From NCBI GenBank assembly GCA_037074705.1, contig CM073593.1, forward strand, positions 8,251,001-8,315,000: a DNA stretch of 64,000 bases, written 5' to 3'. A program made the position numbers and the translations under genes. Source of the stretch: Zhengitettix transpicula. Lineage: Eukaryota > Arthropoda > Insecta > Orthoptera > Tetrigidae. The notes beneath the pieces were generated by a model. That model was not told where the DNA came from, did not search any database, and saw only the letters and a list, made by a program, of their open reading frames with translations. Numbering within the stretch: the stretch's first letter is position 1; each line of letters begins with the position of its first letter. Positions 44,555-54,144 of this stretch are shown one piece after another.

Positions 44555-44715
44555 AAACTTGTATTGTAATAATAAGAAAAATAGCCATATACAGACAAAA
44601 GAAGTGATGATATAAATACCACACAACGTTTCTGGAAACCTGGTTCCTTCCTTCAGGTGCTAAGAAAACTAAAAAACGTAGGAGCTTTTGAGTTTTGTCA
44701 ACTGAATTCTACAGG
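44555..44715 (-). ncRNA. Hammerhead-like motif, family B (copy 2)
   Basis: On the minus strand CACCTGAAGG (box 1 with last A changed to G), a stem II ggaacc-agg-tttcc, then AGAAACG and a short stem III. It is embedded in a repeat with gatataaataccacacaacg on one side and gagttttgtcaactgaattc on the other, shared with 20130 and 45645. Confidence 0.5.
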
Positions 44716-44932
44716 TTTTTTTAGGATATCAGGCTACATGAGGGTAATCCACATGGTGGCAACTCCTCTTTAATAGCATAGGAAGGGATTTGAAAGGGAG
44801 GGTAGAGGAAGGTAGCCAAGGGTTAACCAGGGTCTCCGGGCTATAGTTTAAGGATCCTACTCGGCATTCGCCTAAAAGTAATGCAGGACAAACCCTAGAA
44901 AACTGCATCAGGTAGGTCGGGCATTGGATGGT
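44716..44932 (-). mobile_element. R1 retroposon copy 10, 5'-truncated
   Basis: T run 44717-44722, aggatatcaggctacatgag to ggtcgggcattgg; a small deletion near the ggatgcggaag block. Confidence 0.85.
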
Positions 44933-44934
44933 TA

Positions 44935-45380
44935 TTTTTCTCCTTATTAATTGTCAAAACAGCAGTAAATTTTTAATTTTGAAAGTTGTATAGTTGAATA
45001 AATATTAATTCAGCTGTATCACAATATCAAAGTTTTTTCAATTGCAAATAATAAACTATCATCCTACAAATAATTAATGACGCTCATCACTAATGAGTAT
45101 TAACTGTTTACATTTGCTGCATAACCATGGAATCAGGACGATTTGTGCGAAGATTCTACAAAATACTCGAAAACATCGGGAATAGAAATATTTTTTAGTA
45201 TTAGTCGTAGCTAAGAAGAGACCAATGTCACTAATAACTTCTGAATAATGTTTAGGCCTACGGAGGCAAGAATACGTTGAATCGTGTAATAAGTTGTATT
45301 GTTTCTAATAATAAACCCATGAAAGTGAAAAAAATTACTCTTTCAAATTTCACAATTCTCATGATTCAAACTCGTCTTAA
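44935..45380. other. No recognisable feature
   Basis: AT-rich, no ORF or repeat border. Confidence 0.45.
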
Positions 45381-45382
45381 TA

Positions 45383-46047
45383 CACAGGGTGTCCCTTTCA
45401 ATCCTCCTACATTTCAAAGACCCATGGAAAAAACACGGTAAATATGTTAATGAAATTGCACCATAAGGTATAGAATGTATTTAATAATTATCAGTACACC
45501 CCTTTATGTGAACCATTGGTATCACGAAGTTTATAGAGTCTGTGTAACCTTTAGCTATTTGAATAAAATAAATTAATATTAATATTCAATTCAATTTACT
45601 GCCATGTTCTTCCGGCAATGAAGAACGTTCCAACAATTCTGAAGTGACAATTCAGACAAAAAAGTGATAATATAAATACCACACAACGTTTCTTGCGTCA
45701 TTGTCCCTTTCTCAGGTGCGAAGAAGAGCCTAGAGCGACACAACTGCGCTTGTCAGTTGACAAGACTCAAGAGCTTGAGATTTTGAGTTTTGTCAACTGA
45801 CTATTTTTCTTATTCATTATTTTCAAATCAGACGTAAATTTTTTCATTTTAATTCTGAAGTGCTGTAACCTACACCAGATGTTCAGTTTAGGGCGATCAG
45901 TCGACAATAGTTGGCACGATTGACGCGGGAATATAACTTATTTGAGATACTTTAGCATATGGTGCAATTTCATTATTATATCTACTGTACTGTCCCCCCC
46001 CCCCCCTTGATTCTGTGAAATGTGTGAGGTTTTAAAGGGATACCCTG
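45383..46047. mobile_element. MITE with ~38-bp inverted ends and TA target
   Basis: Left end cacagggtgtccctttcaat; right end complement acagggtatccctttaaaac, with pairing continuing through acctcacacatttcacag against tcctcctacatttcaaag. TA at 45381-45382 and 46048-46049 suggests a Tc1/mariner-type target. No transposase. It contains the family B repeat at 45645-45800 as a later insertion and a C13 tract at 45994-46006. Confidence 0.65.
45645..45800 (-). repeat. Hammerhead-associated repeat, family B (copy 3), inside the MITE
   Basis: Shares gataatataaataccacaca, cgtttct and gtcagttgacaagactca with copies 1 and 2. Box 1 reads CTGAGAA and stem II does not pair, so it is decayed. Confidence 0.6.
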
Positions 46048-46312
46048 TACATCTAATTCCATGAATTTATTAATCAAATGAATCGAGTGGTTAATTAAAA
46101 ACTGGTTATTCTTGTTTGAATATCAGTTCAACATTTATTAACTTTTTAATGTAATCCAGAAGTTTCTTAATATACTTACACGATATGAATGAATTAATGA
46201 GTTTATCACTTCATATAAGCGTACACATGGAGGCAGTTGCATAACAAACAGATTATAAATTCTGCGATTTACCGTTTCCGTATAACCGGTTTACTCCTTG
46301 TGTATATATATT

Positions 46313-46650
46313 TTTAGGGTAACAGTCTACATGAGGGTAATCCATATAGTGGCAACTCCCCTTTAATAGCATAGGAAGGGATTTGAAAGGGGGGATGCTA
46401 AAGGGTAGATGAAGATAGCCAAGGGTTAACTAGGGCCCCCGGGCTATGTTTTAAGGATCCTACCCGGCAATTCGCTTAAAAGTGATGCAAGGAAAACCCT
46501 AGAAAAACCTGCATCAGGTAAGTCGAACATTTAGTACTTGTCCCACGCCCTTCCGATGGCGGGAGAGGGGTTAGCTGTGGAAACGCAGCATTCCCTTCTC
46601 CGTACCTCGACCAGTTTAGGAGGCAGCTGGCCGACTATTCCAATAGGAAC
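46313..46650 (-). mobile_element. R1 retroposon copy 11, 5'-truncated
   Basis: agggtaacagtctacatgag (46315) to ccgactattccaataggaac. It stops at 46650 and joins directly to the next element. Confidence 0.85.
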
Positions 46651-47010
46651 CCGTGGAGCACATGTGACCAATATTTTGTGCACGTGTTCCTTTAGAACCG
46701 GACACAAATACTGTGGGCTGTGGGGGTAAGACACGACTACGACCCCCAGTGACGGGGATGGACAGGGGCGGAAATTTTCAAACATGTTAAAACGACCTAT
46801 ATTTGCGTCGAATAAATACTTTTCGGGGTCAATGAGATTGATAGTGTTTCTTCCTATGTTGTTTGTGTAAAATTTCAATCCCTTCCGGCATGGGAGGCGA
46901 GCACTCTTAGGGGCGGGGGTGTAGGGGCGTAACATAAAAATAACAAGAAACAAACCGCGATTGGTGTCGAATCCAGAGTTATGGACAGTTTAATAATGAT
47001 ATTCTAAATG
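46650..47010 (-). mobile_element. ACAT-type element fragment fused to R1
   Basis: The minus strand contains gcacaaaatattggtcacat, then the units around gacccccagtgacggggatg and tttgcgtcgaataaatactt. Both the start box and the ACAT tail are missing. Confidence 0.65.
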
Positions 47011-47650
47011 CCGGTTAAGTTCTAGTTCTGTCCCTATAAATTGAGGTGGAAGAGGAAAACGAAGTTCCTCGTACATTCTTCACCCTTTAATGCATAGTGT
47101 AGCATATATGCAACATAACTTTTAGTATCACCCCAGAAATATCTGTTGATTTCTAAGAGAGCTAAGTTGTGATGCAGATATGAAACAACTTAAAAAAAGA
47201 GTTGGTCAGGTTAAAACATGCCTGTCCTAGCTTTCTGTGAGTCAACCTCTCAGAACAGATTTTTCTACCCGCTGGTGAACTTCTGAATTTTTATTAGTGT
47301 GGTTTTTTTTCAAGAAATAAAATTTAAGCGTCATCCTCAGGATATTCCAATTACACTAAAATAATAATTATGCAATTAATGTGAATTATTGATAAATCAT
47401 ACCTAATTATATTTATGTTGATATGTGCAACAAGAGCCAAATTGACTTTGGTCACGTTTGATATTTCTTAGTTATTTGTTCCGTATTCATAAAAATACGT
47501 CTTAAAAAATTTAGTTTAAAAAATACAAAAAAAATCTTCCACTAAAGGGTTGAAAACCTGTAACGAATTCTACAAAATTTTGTACAGATGTTACTTACGA
47601 TACGAAACCAACACTGGATCGGCAAAACACCCAGGGCTGTCACCTATAGA
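47010..47650. other. No recognisable feature
   Basis: No ORF over 60 codons and no repeat border. Confidence 0.4.
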
Positions 47651-47659
47651 GGTGGGGGT

Positions 47660-48160
47660 GGCATTCTAAATTACAAGGAGTATTTAGAATGTTAAAGTAC
47701 GGGAATATTTTTGACCCTCTTAAGGTACCGGAAATATTATTAGACACTTTTAGAGTAACGAGAGTATTTTTGTGCCTCTTGAGTAACGGGGATTATTTTT
47801 TCTCTATTAGAGTACGGGGACTTTTGACTCTTAAGATAAAGGAACTATTTTTATGCTTTTTAAGTGAGAATTTTTTATTCTCTTTCCTACCGGGCGTGTT
47901 TTTAACTCTCTTAAGGACCCGAAAGTAATTTATATTCACATCTTTTACTCCCTTAAAGTATAGCAAATAATTTTGATTCTTTTAAAGTAGCGGCAGTATT
48001 TTGTACACTGTCGATTTACATGAAGAAAATGTGCCTCGCTTAGGGCACCGGAAGTGTAATTAACTCTCTTAAGGTAGTGCGTGCATTTTTGAATGTAATA
48101 AGGTAACGAGTATCTTTTTTGAAGAATATGTTTGATAATATTTAGTATCAGGAGTATTTA
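47660..48160 (+). repeat. Degenerate minisatellite, ~37-40-bp period
   Basis: A loose unit of the form ctcttaaggtaacgggagta followed by ttttt(t)g recurs about 12 times with heavy drift (47700, 47755, 47780, 47815, 47840, 47915, 47945, 47985, 48060, 48095). The ORF 47689-47928 is read from it and is not a gene. Confidence 0.6.
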
Positions 48161-48164
48161 TGCT

Positions 48165-48765
48165 TCGCATTTCCTTTGCATAAGGTTAGGTCAAATCACA
48201 TCTTCACGAATAGATTAATGTGGATTTCAGTAATTTTTCGGGCGTATATAAATAAATACCCGAGGAACGACGTGGCACAAATTTAGTAAATGTAATAAAA
48301 TGCAGACAAACGTCTTGCAACATTTCTATCAGGTTGGTATTGGTTCGAGATTGTACAGTGATATGGTGAAGAGAGAAAAGAGCATTTGTCTCTTCATTGT
48401 TATTTCCTGGAGCTGCTAAATAAATCATGTTAAAATCTCTTTGGTACAAATATTGTCAAGTAATAATTTATTTGTTAATAAACATTCAGGAACATATTAG
48501 CAATCACACATAAAAGAACTTGAAAACTATGATGTGGGCGCCTGCATTGTTTTTGTATATATTTTCTGGAAATTAACATTGAACTGTTAAGTTGATGTAG
48601 ATTATATAGTTATATTAAGGGAAGGACTTATTTGTAGGAAGGACTTGAAGCATCCAAATGTCTCGGAGAAGCCTGGGATCGCTACGGACTAATATCGACG
48701 CATTTTTACTTCCTCAGCCCAGAGAAAGTCAAGCTCATAAGTTGTCTGCCCTGATGTCGTCTTCG
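48165..48765. other. No recognisable feature
   Basis: AT-rich left flank of the Copia element. Confidence 0.4.
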
Positions 48766-48773
48766 AATCTGTC

Positions 48774-48999
48774 TGTTAGTTGATAAAAATATTAATTGTA
48801 ATGAGTTGCAATAACTGCCACTAGATGGCATTGATAAATGTTAACATAGTGTTAGTTACTGCTACCAGAGTGTGTTAAGGATTTCAATAATATGGCTGTA
48901 TGTTAATCAAAATAAACGAATGTATTTTTTTCTTCTACAAGTGTGATGTTCCTAAAAAAATCATAGCCATCCAGTTCCACAAATTACAACTGAATAACA
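48774..48999 (+). repeat. Copia 5' LTR
   Basis: tgttagttgataaa ... ctgaataaca, TG...CA ends. It matches 51649-51699 plus 52402-52554. The first ~23 bp match poorly to the 3' copy, so the LTR could start at 48797 (tgtaatgag). The 6-bp duplication favours 48774. Confidence 0.75.
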
Positions 49000-49601
49000 G
49001 GATATGGGCACCAGGACTACGCCAGGAAGGTTAGAAGTGTAGACTGAGTGAGTGAAAATTTTTCTGTAAAAGTTTGAAAAGTTGAGGAGGCAGCCATTAA
49101 GCCTAACCTCTCTCCATGTTCGTTTAGTGCAAAGGCGGAAGATCAACTGGAATATATTTTGAACTGTGAGTACTCGTTTGATCAACCAGTTGAAAAATTA
49201 AGAAGCAACTAAGAAGTAGTCCTTCCGAAGTGTAATTTATCAAAGCAGTAATTGATTAACTGAGAGAATAAAGTTCAACAATGCATAGAAGTGTGATGAG
49301 TTACTGAGTAAGAAGTAGCCAGTAATCATTCAAGTCAACCAGGAAACCTCTAAACTAGAAGTTAGGTCATTGAACTTTGAGTCTTTGAAGCAAATACATA
49401 TCTGATATATCAGTAGTTAAGGATTTTCGTCTGATATATCGACATTTGAAGCTGTCGACGGCCGATATTTCAATACCTGACGTAGTTACTTTCCGATAGA
49501 TCGATCTTGAAGTATTTATTTATCGATTATTTACTGATTTGTCGAAGTTTGCAGTAAATATATAAATACAGAAAGCAGTTATTGAAGCAAATATTTGCAA
49601 G

Positions 49602-49788
49602 TTGCCAACTTCTAATGATGAATTCCGGATCCCGGAGTTATCCGCTGGTAACTACCATGCCTGGTCCATACGTGCTAGAGCTGCTCTTGACCAGAAGGGA
49701 TGCTGGGAAGCTATTGACCCAGGTTTTACAGACGCCACGAATGCACAGGAGCGGAAGCCAGACCAAAAGGCGTTGACTTTCCTTTTCC
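49602..49788 (+). pseudogene. Copia gag, N-terminal fragment
   Basis: MPTSNDEFRIPELSAGNYHA then WSIRARAALDQKGCWEAIDP is the start of a Copia gag (LSGSNYxxWSIRMRAAL-like). It is interrupted by the SINE at 49801. The frame resumes at 50050 (DDTYIDDIGTCLNTKEAWDT and SKYGLL) and is lost near 50170. Confidence 0.8.
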
Positions 49789-49800
49789 TAATAGTCGATG

Positions 49801-50049
49801 GCCGGCCTGCTGTGGCGTAGTGGCCAGCGTCATTGCCTCGCATCACATAGTTCACGGGTTCGAATCCCGACATGGGCATGGATGTTTGTGTTCGTCCTGG
49901 TCAAGAAAACTTTTAAGGCTTTGGGAGAATTGACACACAGATCAGGTGTCATTCCTAAATCCAGAATGTGTCATGTAAGATGACAGTCTGGCAGCCGTCT
50001 TGGTAGGCCAAAACCCTTCATGGGCTGTCGAGCCAAGGAGTTAGTTAGT
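49801..50049 (+). mobile_element. tRNA-derived SINE with 12-bp TSD
   Basis: Flanked by taatagtcgatg at 49789-49800 and 50050-50061. The A box tggcgtagtgg (about 49813-49823) and a perfect B box ggttcgaatcc (about 49857-49867) show a pol III tRNA-type promoter. The 3' end is a (TTAG)n tail, ttagttagt. About 249 bp. It split the Copia gag reading frame, so it is younger than the Copia copy. Confidence 0.92.
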
Positions 50050-50217
50050 TAATAGTCGATGACACGTATATAGATGACATCGGAACCTGTCTAAATACAA
50101 AGGAAGCGTGGGACACAGAAGAACTTCAGTCGAAGTATGGTCTCCTGCACATTCAACAGTTTATAAGAATTTTTTTTCTATATTAAGAAGAAGAAAGACG
50201 AGGATATAAAATCCTAT

Positions 50218-50748
50218 TTAGGAAGAGCAGAGAGTATCTAATCCAATCAGACTAACTAAAAATGAGGATAGTTCTTTGACACTTGACCAAAGGATGCACA
50301 TCAAGGAGCTATTGAAGAAGTTTGGAATGACAGATGCATATGGTGCATCCTCACCACTAGATCCTAGTACCAACTTCCCAAAAACGTCAAACTTGGGTGA
50401 AGTAAATGAGAATCCCAAATACCGTGAAGCTGTGTTGAGCCTGCTATATATTGCAAATGGTACAAGACCAGACATCGCTCACGCTGCTACCTACTTGAGT
50501 CAATTCAATGAAAAACCCAATCGGGAGCACTTGACTGGTCCTCGCCATGTTCTTCGATACCTAAACAAGACCGAATATTATGCACTTACTTATAAACCCA
50601 GCGGGAAAAGGATCCAAGTATTTTGTGATGCAGACTGGGAAAGTGACAGGACGGACAGAAAATCATACAGTGCTTACGTGGCACTTCTTGCAGAGGGAAC
50701 AGTGTCTTGGAGAAGTAAGAAGCAGGAGACAACTGTGGAAGCCGAGAG
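50218..50748 (+). pseudogene. Copia pol: end of reverse transcriptase and RNase H
   Basis: Open from about 50276 to 50794. LTLDQRMHIKELLKKFGM is the connection after the RT palm. GTRPDIAHAATYLSQFNEKP, HVLRYLNKTEYYALTYKP and CDADWESDRTDRKSYSAYV (first RNase H Asp) follow, then VSWRSKKQETTVEAE, where R1 is inserted. It continues at 51308 (VDAEYISMWEAEKEILWLQE) and, after frameshifts, 51440-51600 with GASTxxRHFFE-like and YVKSSENHSDLLTKHL, the end of Copia RNase H. Inactive. Confidence 0.88.
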
Positions 50749-51307
50749 AGGAGAGGGTATGGGTCTGCGAGGGCTATTCTCTCGTAGGCATTAACTGGGA
50801 GGGATGTTCTCTCGCAGGCAGAACCTTGTAGGAGAGATACGAAAGGGCTACCTTTGGGGATGCCTTTTCCTCTCCGTTTTTTCCACAAGCCGAGGCACCT
50901 CGGCTTGTTCTGAGAGGTGTATGTTCCGGGGTCACAGACCTTGGGCATACGGTAAGCGTTGTCCACTATTCCCATTGGAATAGTCGGCCAGCTGCCTCCT
51001 AAACTGGTCGAGGCACGGAGAAGGGAATGTTGTGTCCCCACAGCAAACTCCTATCCCGCCATCGGAAGGGCGTGGGACAAGTACCCAATGCCCGACCTAC
51101 CTGATGCAGGTTTTTCTAGGGTTTTCCCTGCATTTCTTTAGGCGAATGCCGGGTAGGATCCTTAAAATATAGCCCGGGGGCCTTAGTTAACCCTTGGCTA
51201 CCTTCCTCTTCCCTTCCGCATCCCCCATTTCAAATCCCTTCCTATGCTATTAAAGGGGAGTTGCCACTATGTGGATTACCCTCATGTAGCCTGTTACCCT
51301 AAAAAAA
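50749..51307 (+). mobile_element. R1 retroposon copy 12, full length, in Copia pol
   Basis: Flanked by gtggaagccgagag (50735-50748) and gtggacgcagaata (51308-51321), both encoding V-E/D-A-E of RNase H, so they are a diverged ~14-bp target duplication. Head variant aggcagaaccttgtaggaga, 3' end ctgttaccct plus 7 A. It shows R1 moved after the Copia element. Confidence 0.9.
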
Positions 51308-51648
51308 GTGGACGCAGAATACATTTCCATGTGGGAGGCAGAAAAAGAAATTCTTTGGCTGCAAGAGTTTCTAAATGAAGCTGGAGCATCAGAGTTTGCA
51401 ACTCTTCCAAGAAATACACTCTGACAACCAAGGTTCTTTTGCTCTTGCAAAGTGGTATACGAAAGGAGCAAGCACATAGGCGTGCGACATTTCTTCGAGG
51501 GAAGGTAGAAGGTGGAATCCTACAGTTCCGTTATGTGAAATCAAGCGAAAACCATTCTGATCTACTAACGAAACATCTAAATGGGAATAAGACCTTAAAC
51601 CATACAAACAATATAGGATTGGGCATCTCATTAAGGATAAATATTTAT

Positions 51649-52554
51649 TGTAATGAGTTGCAATAACTGCCATTAGGCATTGATAAATGTTAACATAGTA
51701 TGGTGCGCCTTTAGTTATCGATTTGTTACAAAATATTTTTATAACTGTTGCCTAAATTACTGCCTGGAAGCATGGGAATGTGGTTTGCCGGGGTCGAGCA
51801 GCAGACACAAAACAATGGCGGGGTCGATTGGAAAATCTGCAAGTCCCGCAAGCAAGGTCATGGTCGGCCAAGGAAGGGGTAGACGACCGGGAGGGTATGG
51901 CCCTAAAATAGATTGAAGTGGGTCACGTATGCACAAGGACCAACCAGGAGAGAGGGATTTTGAGGAGGCAGAGAGAGAAGTCTGCGAACAGGAAGAGATG
52001 GATTTGGACCGTCGGTGAGAGTGGTCAGGGAGAGTTGATCCTGGAAGATTTTGGTTTTGCACGTGGGTCTCCGGTCGTCTTCTGCGAATGCTGCGGAGAG
52101 AGAGAGTCGCCAACGGGAGTCGACCCTGTCCGAGCTGCAGACCTGGTAAGTCGCATTCCATGCTTCCAGGTATCGCGTCGGTTTGCCACGAAGAGAACCA
52201 CGGTTAATCTTGAGAAAGGGAGGGGGTTACATGCATCCCTGGCAGGCTGGAGAGCTTTCGTTTTATATAAATTCTCATAAAATGAATTCGTGTTTTTATT
52301 AACTAAATATTGTATTTCCCTTTCCTGCAAGAACAATTCTTGCAGGTGGCGTCCAACAAACCGCATATCATTAGTTAATTTGACCTTAAGCTCACCACAT
52401 AATAGTGTTAGTTACTGCTACTAGAGTGTGTTAAGGTTTTCAACAATATGGCTGTATGTAAATCAAAATAAATGAATGTGATTTTTGCTTCTACAAGTGT
52501 GATGTTCCTCACAAATCATAGCCATCCGGTTGCCAAAATTGTAACTGAATAACA
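51649..52554 (+). repeat. Copia 3' LTR, interrupted
   Basis: 51649-51699 matches the left quarter of the 5' LTR and 52402-52554 the rest. The intervening 0.7 kb is an insertion. Confidence 0.85.
51700..52401. mobile_element. LTR-like insertion (~0.7 kb) in the Copia 3' LTR
   Basis: Ends tggtgcgcc... and ...ctcaccaca (TG...CA), with atagt on both sides (51695-51699, 52402-52406) as a possible 5-bp duplication. About 55 nt before the right end is ggtggcgtccaacaaaccg, like a tRNA primer site, preceded by a perfect palindrome ctgcaagaacaattcttgca. Contains GA-rich sequence and a consensus-like donor (ctggtaagtc, 52143). Probably a solo LTR; ORFs on both strands have no domain. Confidence 0.5.
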
Positions 52555-52621
52555 TCTGTCAAACTATTTCGTCCAGATCAGTGAACTTCAATATCTAAAT
52601 CTTCAATTTTACTCCCATATG

Positions 52622-54140
52622 TTTTTTTTTATTAAAGTTAACTTTTAGTCCGGAGACTTTACAGTTGTGATAATAATAATAACAGTATTTACAATTGTAA
52701 AAATTAAACAACTAACAAGGTATTCACAATTTGTAAATATTTCACATGTAAACTTGTGGTCTTAGAGACGAGAGAAGCAGATTAACTTGTTTACCGCATA
52801 TTTACATATAAGCCGGCATGATGTTAGCGATCAATCTGGTCATTGGGGAAACTACATGTTTGAAGCGTTAAGGATGTTATGTGAGAAGATGGGAGTATGT
52901 AGTGCCAGTTGGTAAGAGGGGCTAGAGTTAGGTAATTCCGGAGTGATTTACGGGGAGGATGATGTCAAATGGCAGTTTACGTTTTAGTCTGCGACTTTGT
53001 GAAGGAGGGGGTGGGTTACTGTAGAATAGCTCAATGGTGGGATTTGGATGGTTGATGGAGCTATTTATTAGGTACGTGGTATATTTATGAATTATGGCAA
53101 GAATTAGGGGAATTTCAAGGTCTTTGTGGATAACTGAGTTGCGAAGGTACCAGGGGGAATTTGATATTAAACGGAGAATTTTGCTTTGTTTGGTTTGTAT
53201 TTTGTTGGAGTGGGAATAGGCAGAGTATCCCCATACGGCACATGAGTACGACCGTATGGGGCGGATTAAGGATAGATAGAGGAGTCTTTTGGTGCTAAGG
53301 GATATGGGAGATTTTCTGTTGATAAGAGGGAAGAGTTTTATTTTGTTGTTGATTCTAGAGGTAATGTGGGCTATGTGAGGTTTGGAATCTAGGATAAGGC
53401 CTAGGTATGGTGTAGGTTGTTGGATAGGTATTTGGTGCCATTGAGAAAGAAGGAGTGGTTGAGAGAATATTTGGTTTTAAGGGTGAAGGGAATGATTGTG
53501 GATTTGATAGGGTTTATGCTGATTCTCCATTTTTTAGCCCAGATTTCAATATTATTGAGGGCGATTTGTAGTTTTCTGGAGCCCGAGTCTAGAGAGGATG
53601 TTTGGACGCAAGGCCATCTGCAAAAAGTACAGTTTTAGTAGATAGGTTTTGAGGTATGTCGTGAAAATAGAGGATGAAGAGGAAAGGGTCTGGGATGCTA
53701 CCTTGGGGGATGCCAGAAGAAATAGGGAAGGAATTTGAAAGGGTATTGTTAAATTTGACAGAAGGAGCGGTTAGTAAGATAGTTAGTAAGGATTCTGAAG
53801 AGGGAATCATTAAGTGGATCTTTGATTTTGGAAAGTAGTGATTGGTGGTGTACTTTATCAAAAGCTTTTTCTGCATCTTGAAAGGCAGCAATGCAAGAGT
53901 TATTGGTGTCGAAGGAATTGTTGATGTAGGATGTCACTGAGTAGAGTTGATGGGTGCAAGAGTGTTTGGGCCTAAAGCTGTATTGAGTAGAAGGAATGAG
54001 GTGGGTTAATTCTTTGCTAAGGAGGGGAAGAAGGAGTTTTTCGAACAGTTTGGATAAAGAGGGGAGGAGACTGATGGGTCTATAACTATTGGGACATGAT
54101 TTGGGTTTGTTTGGCTTTGGGATAATGATGGAATTTAATG
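52622..54140 (-). mobile_element. LINE remnant related to the 23.6-kb copy
   Basis: The minus strand opens at NSIIIPKPNKPKSCPNSYRP (about 54135), then ISLLPSLSKLFEKLLLPLLS, RPKHSCTHQLYSVTSYINNS, AFDKVHHQSLLSKIKDPLN, SGIPQGSIPDPFLFILYFHD and LFADGLA (the ADD box is damaged), ending NPPPPSQSRRLKRKLPFDII near 52950. The A tail is 52633-52622. 5'-truncated and frameshifted, older than its relative at 23644. Confidence 0.85.
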
Positions 54141-54144
54141 TTCG

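Larger units (their letters stand above)
48774..52554 (+). mobile_element. Copia-type LTR retrotransposon, internally deleted, with nested insertions
   Basis: Two LTR copies (48774-48999, and 51649-52554 interrupted by a 0.7-kb insertion) frame gag and pol fragments. A 6-bp direct repeat tctgtc flanks the pair (48768-48773 and 52555-52560). Directly after the 5' LTR comes ggatatgggcaccagg, which resembles the tRNA-Met-type primer site of insect Copia elements. Protease, integrase and most of the reverse transcriptase are deleted between about 50200 and 50230. Three later insertions: a tRNA-derived SINE (49801-50049), R1 (50749-51307) and an LTR-like element (about 51700-52400). Confidence 0.88.
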
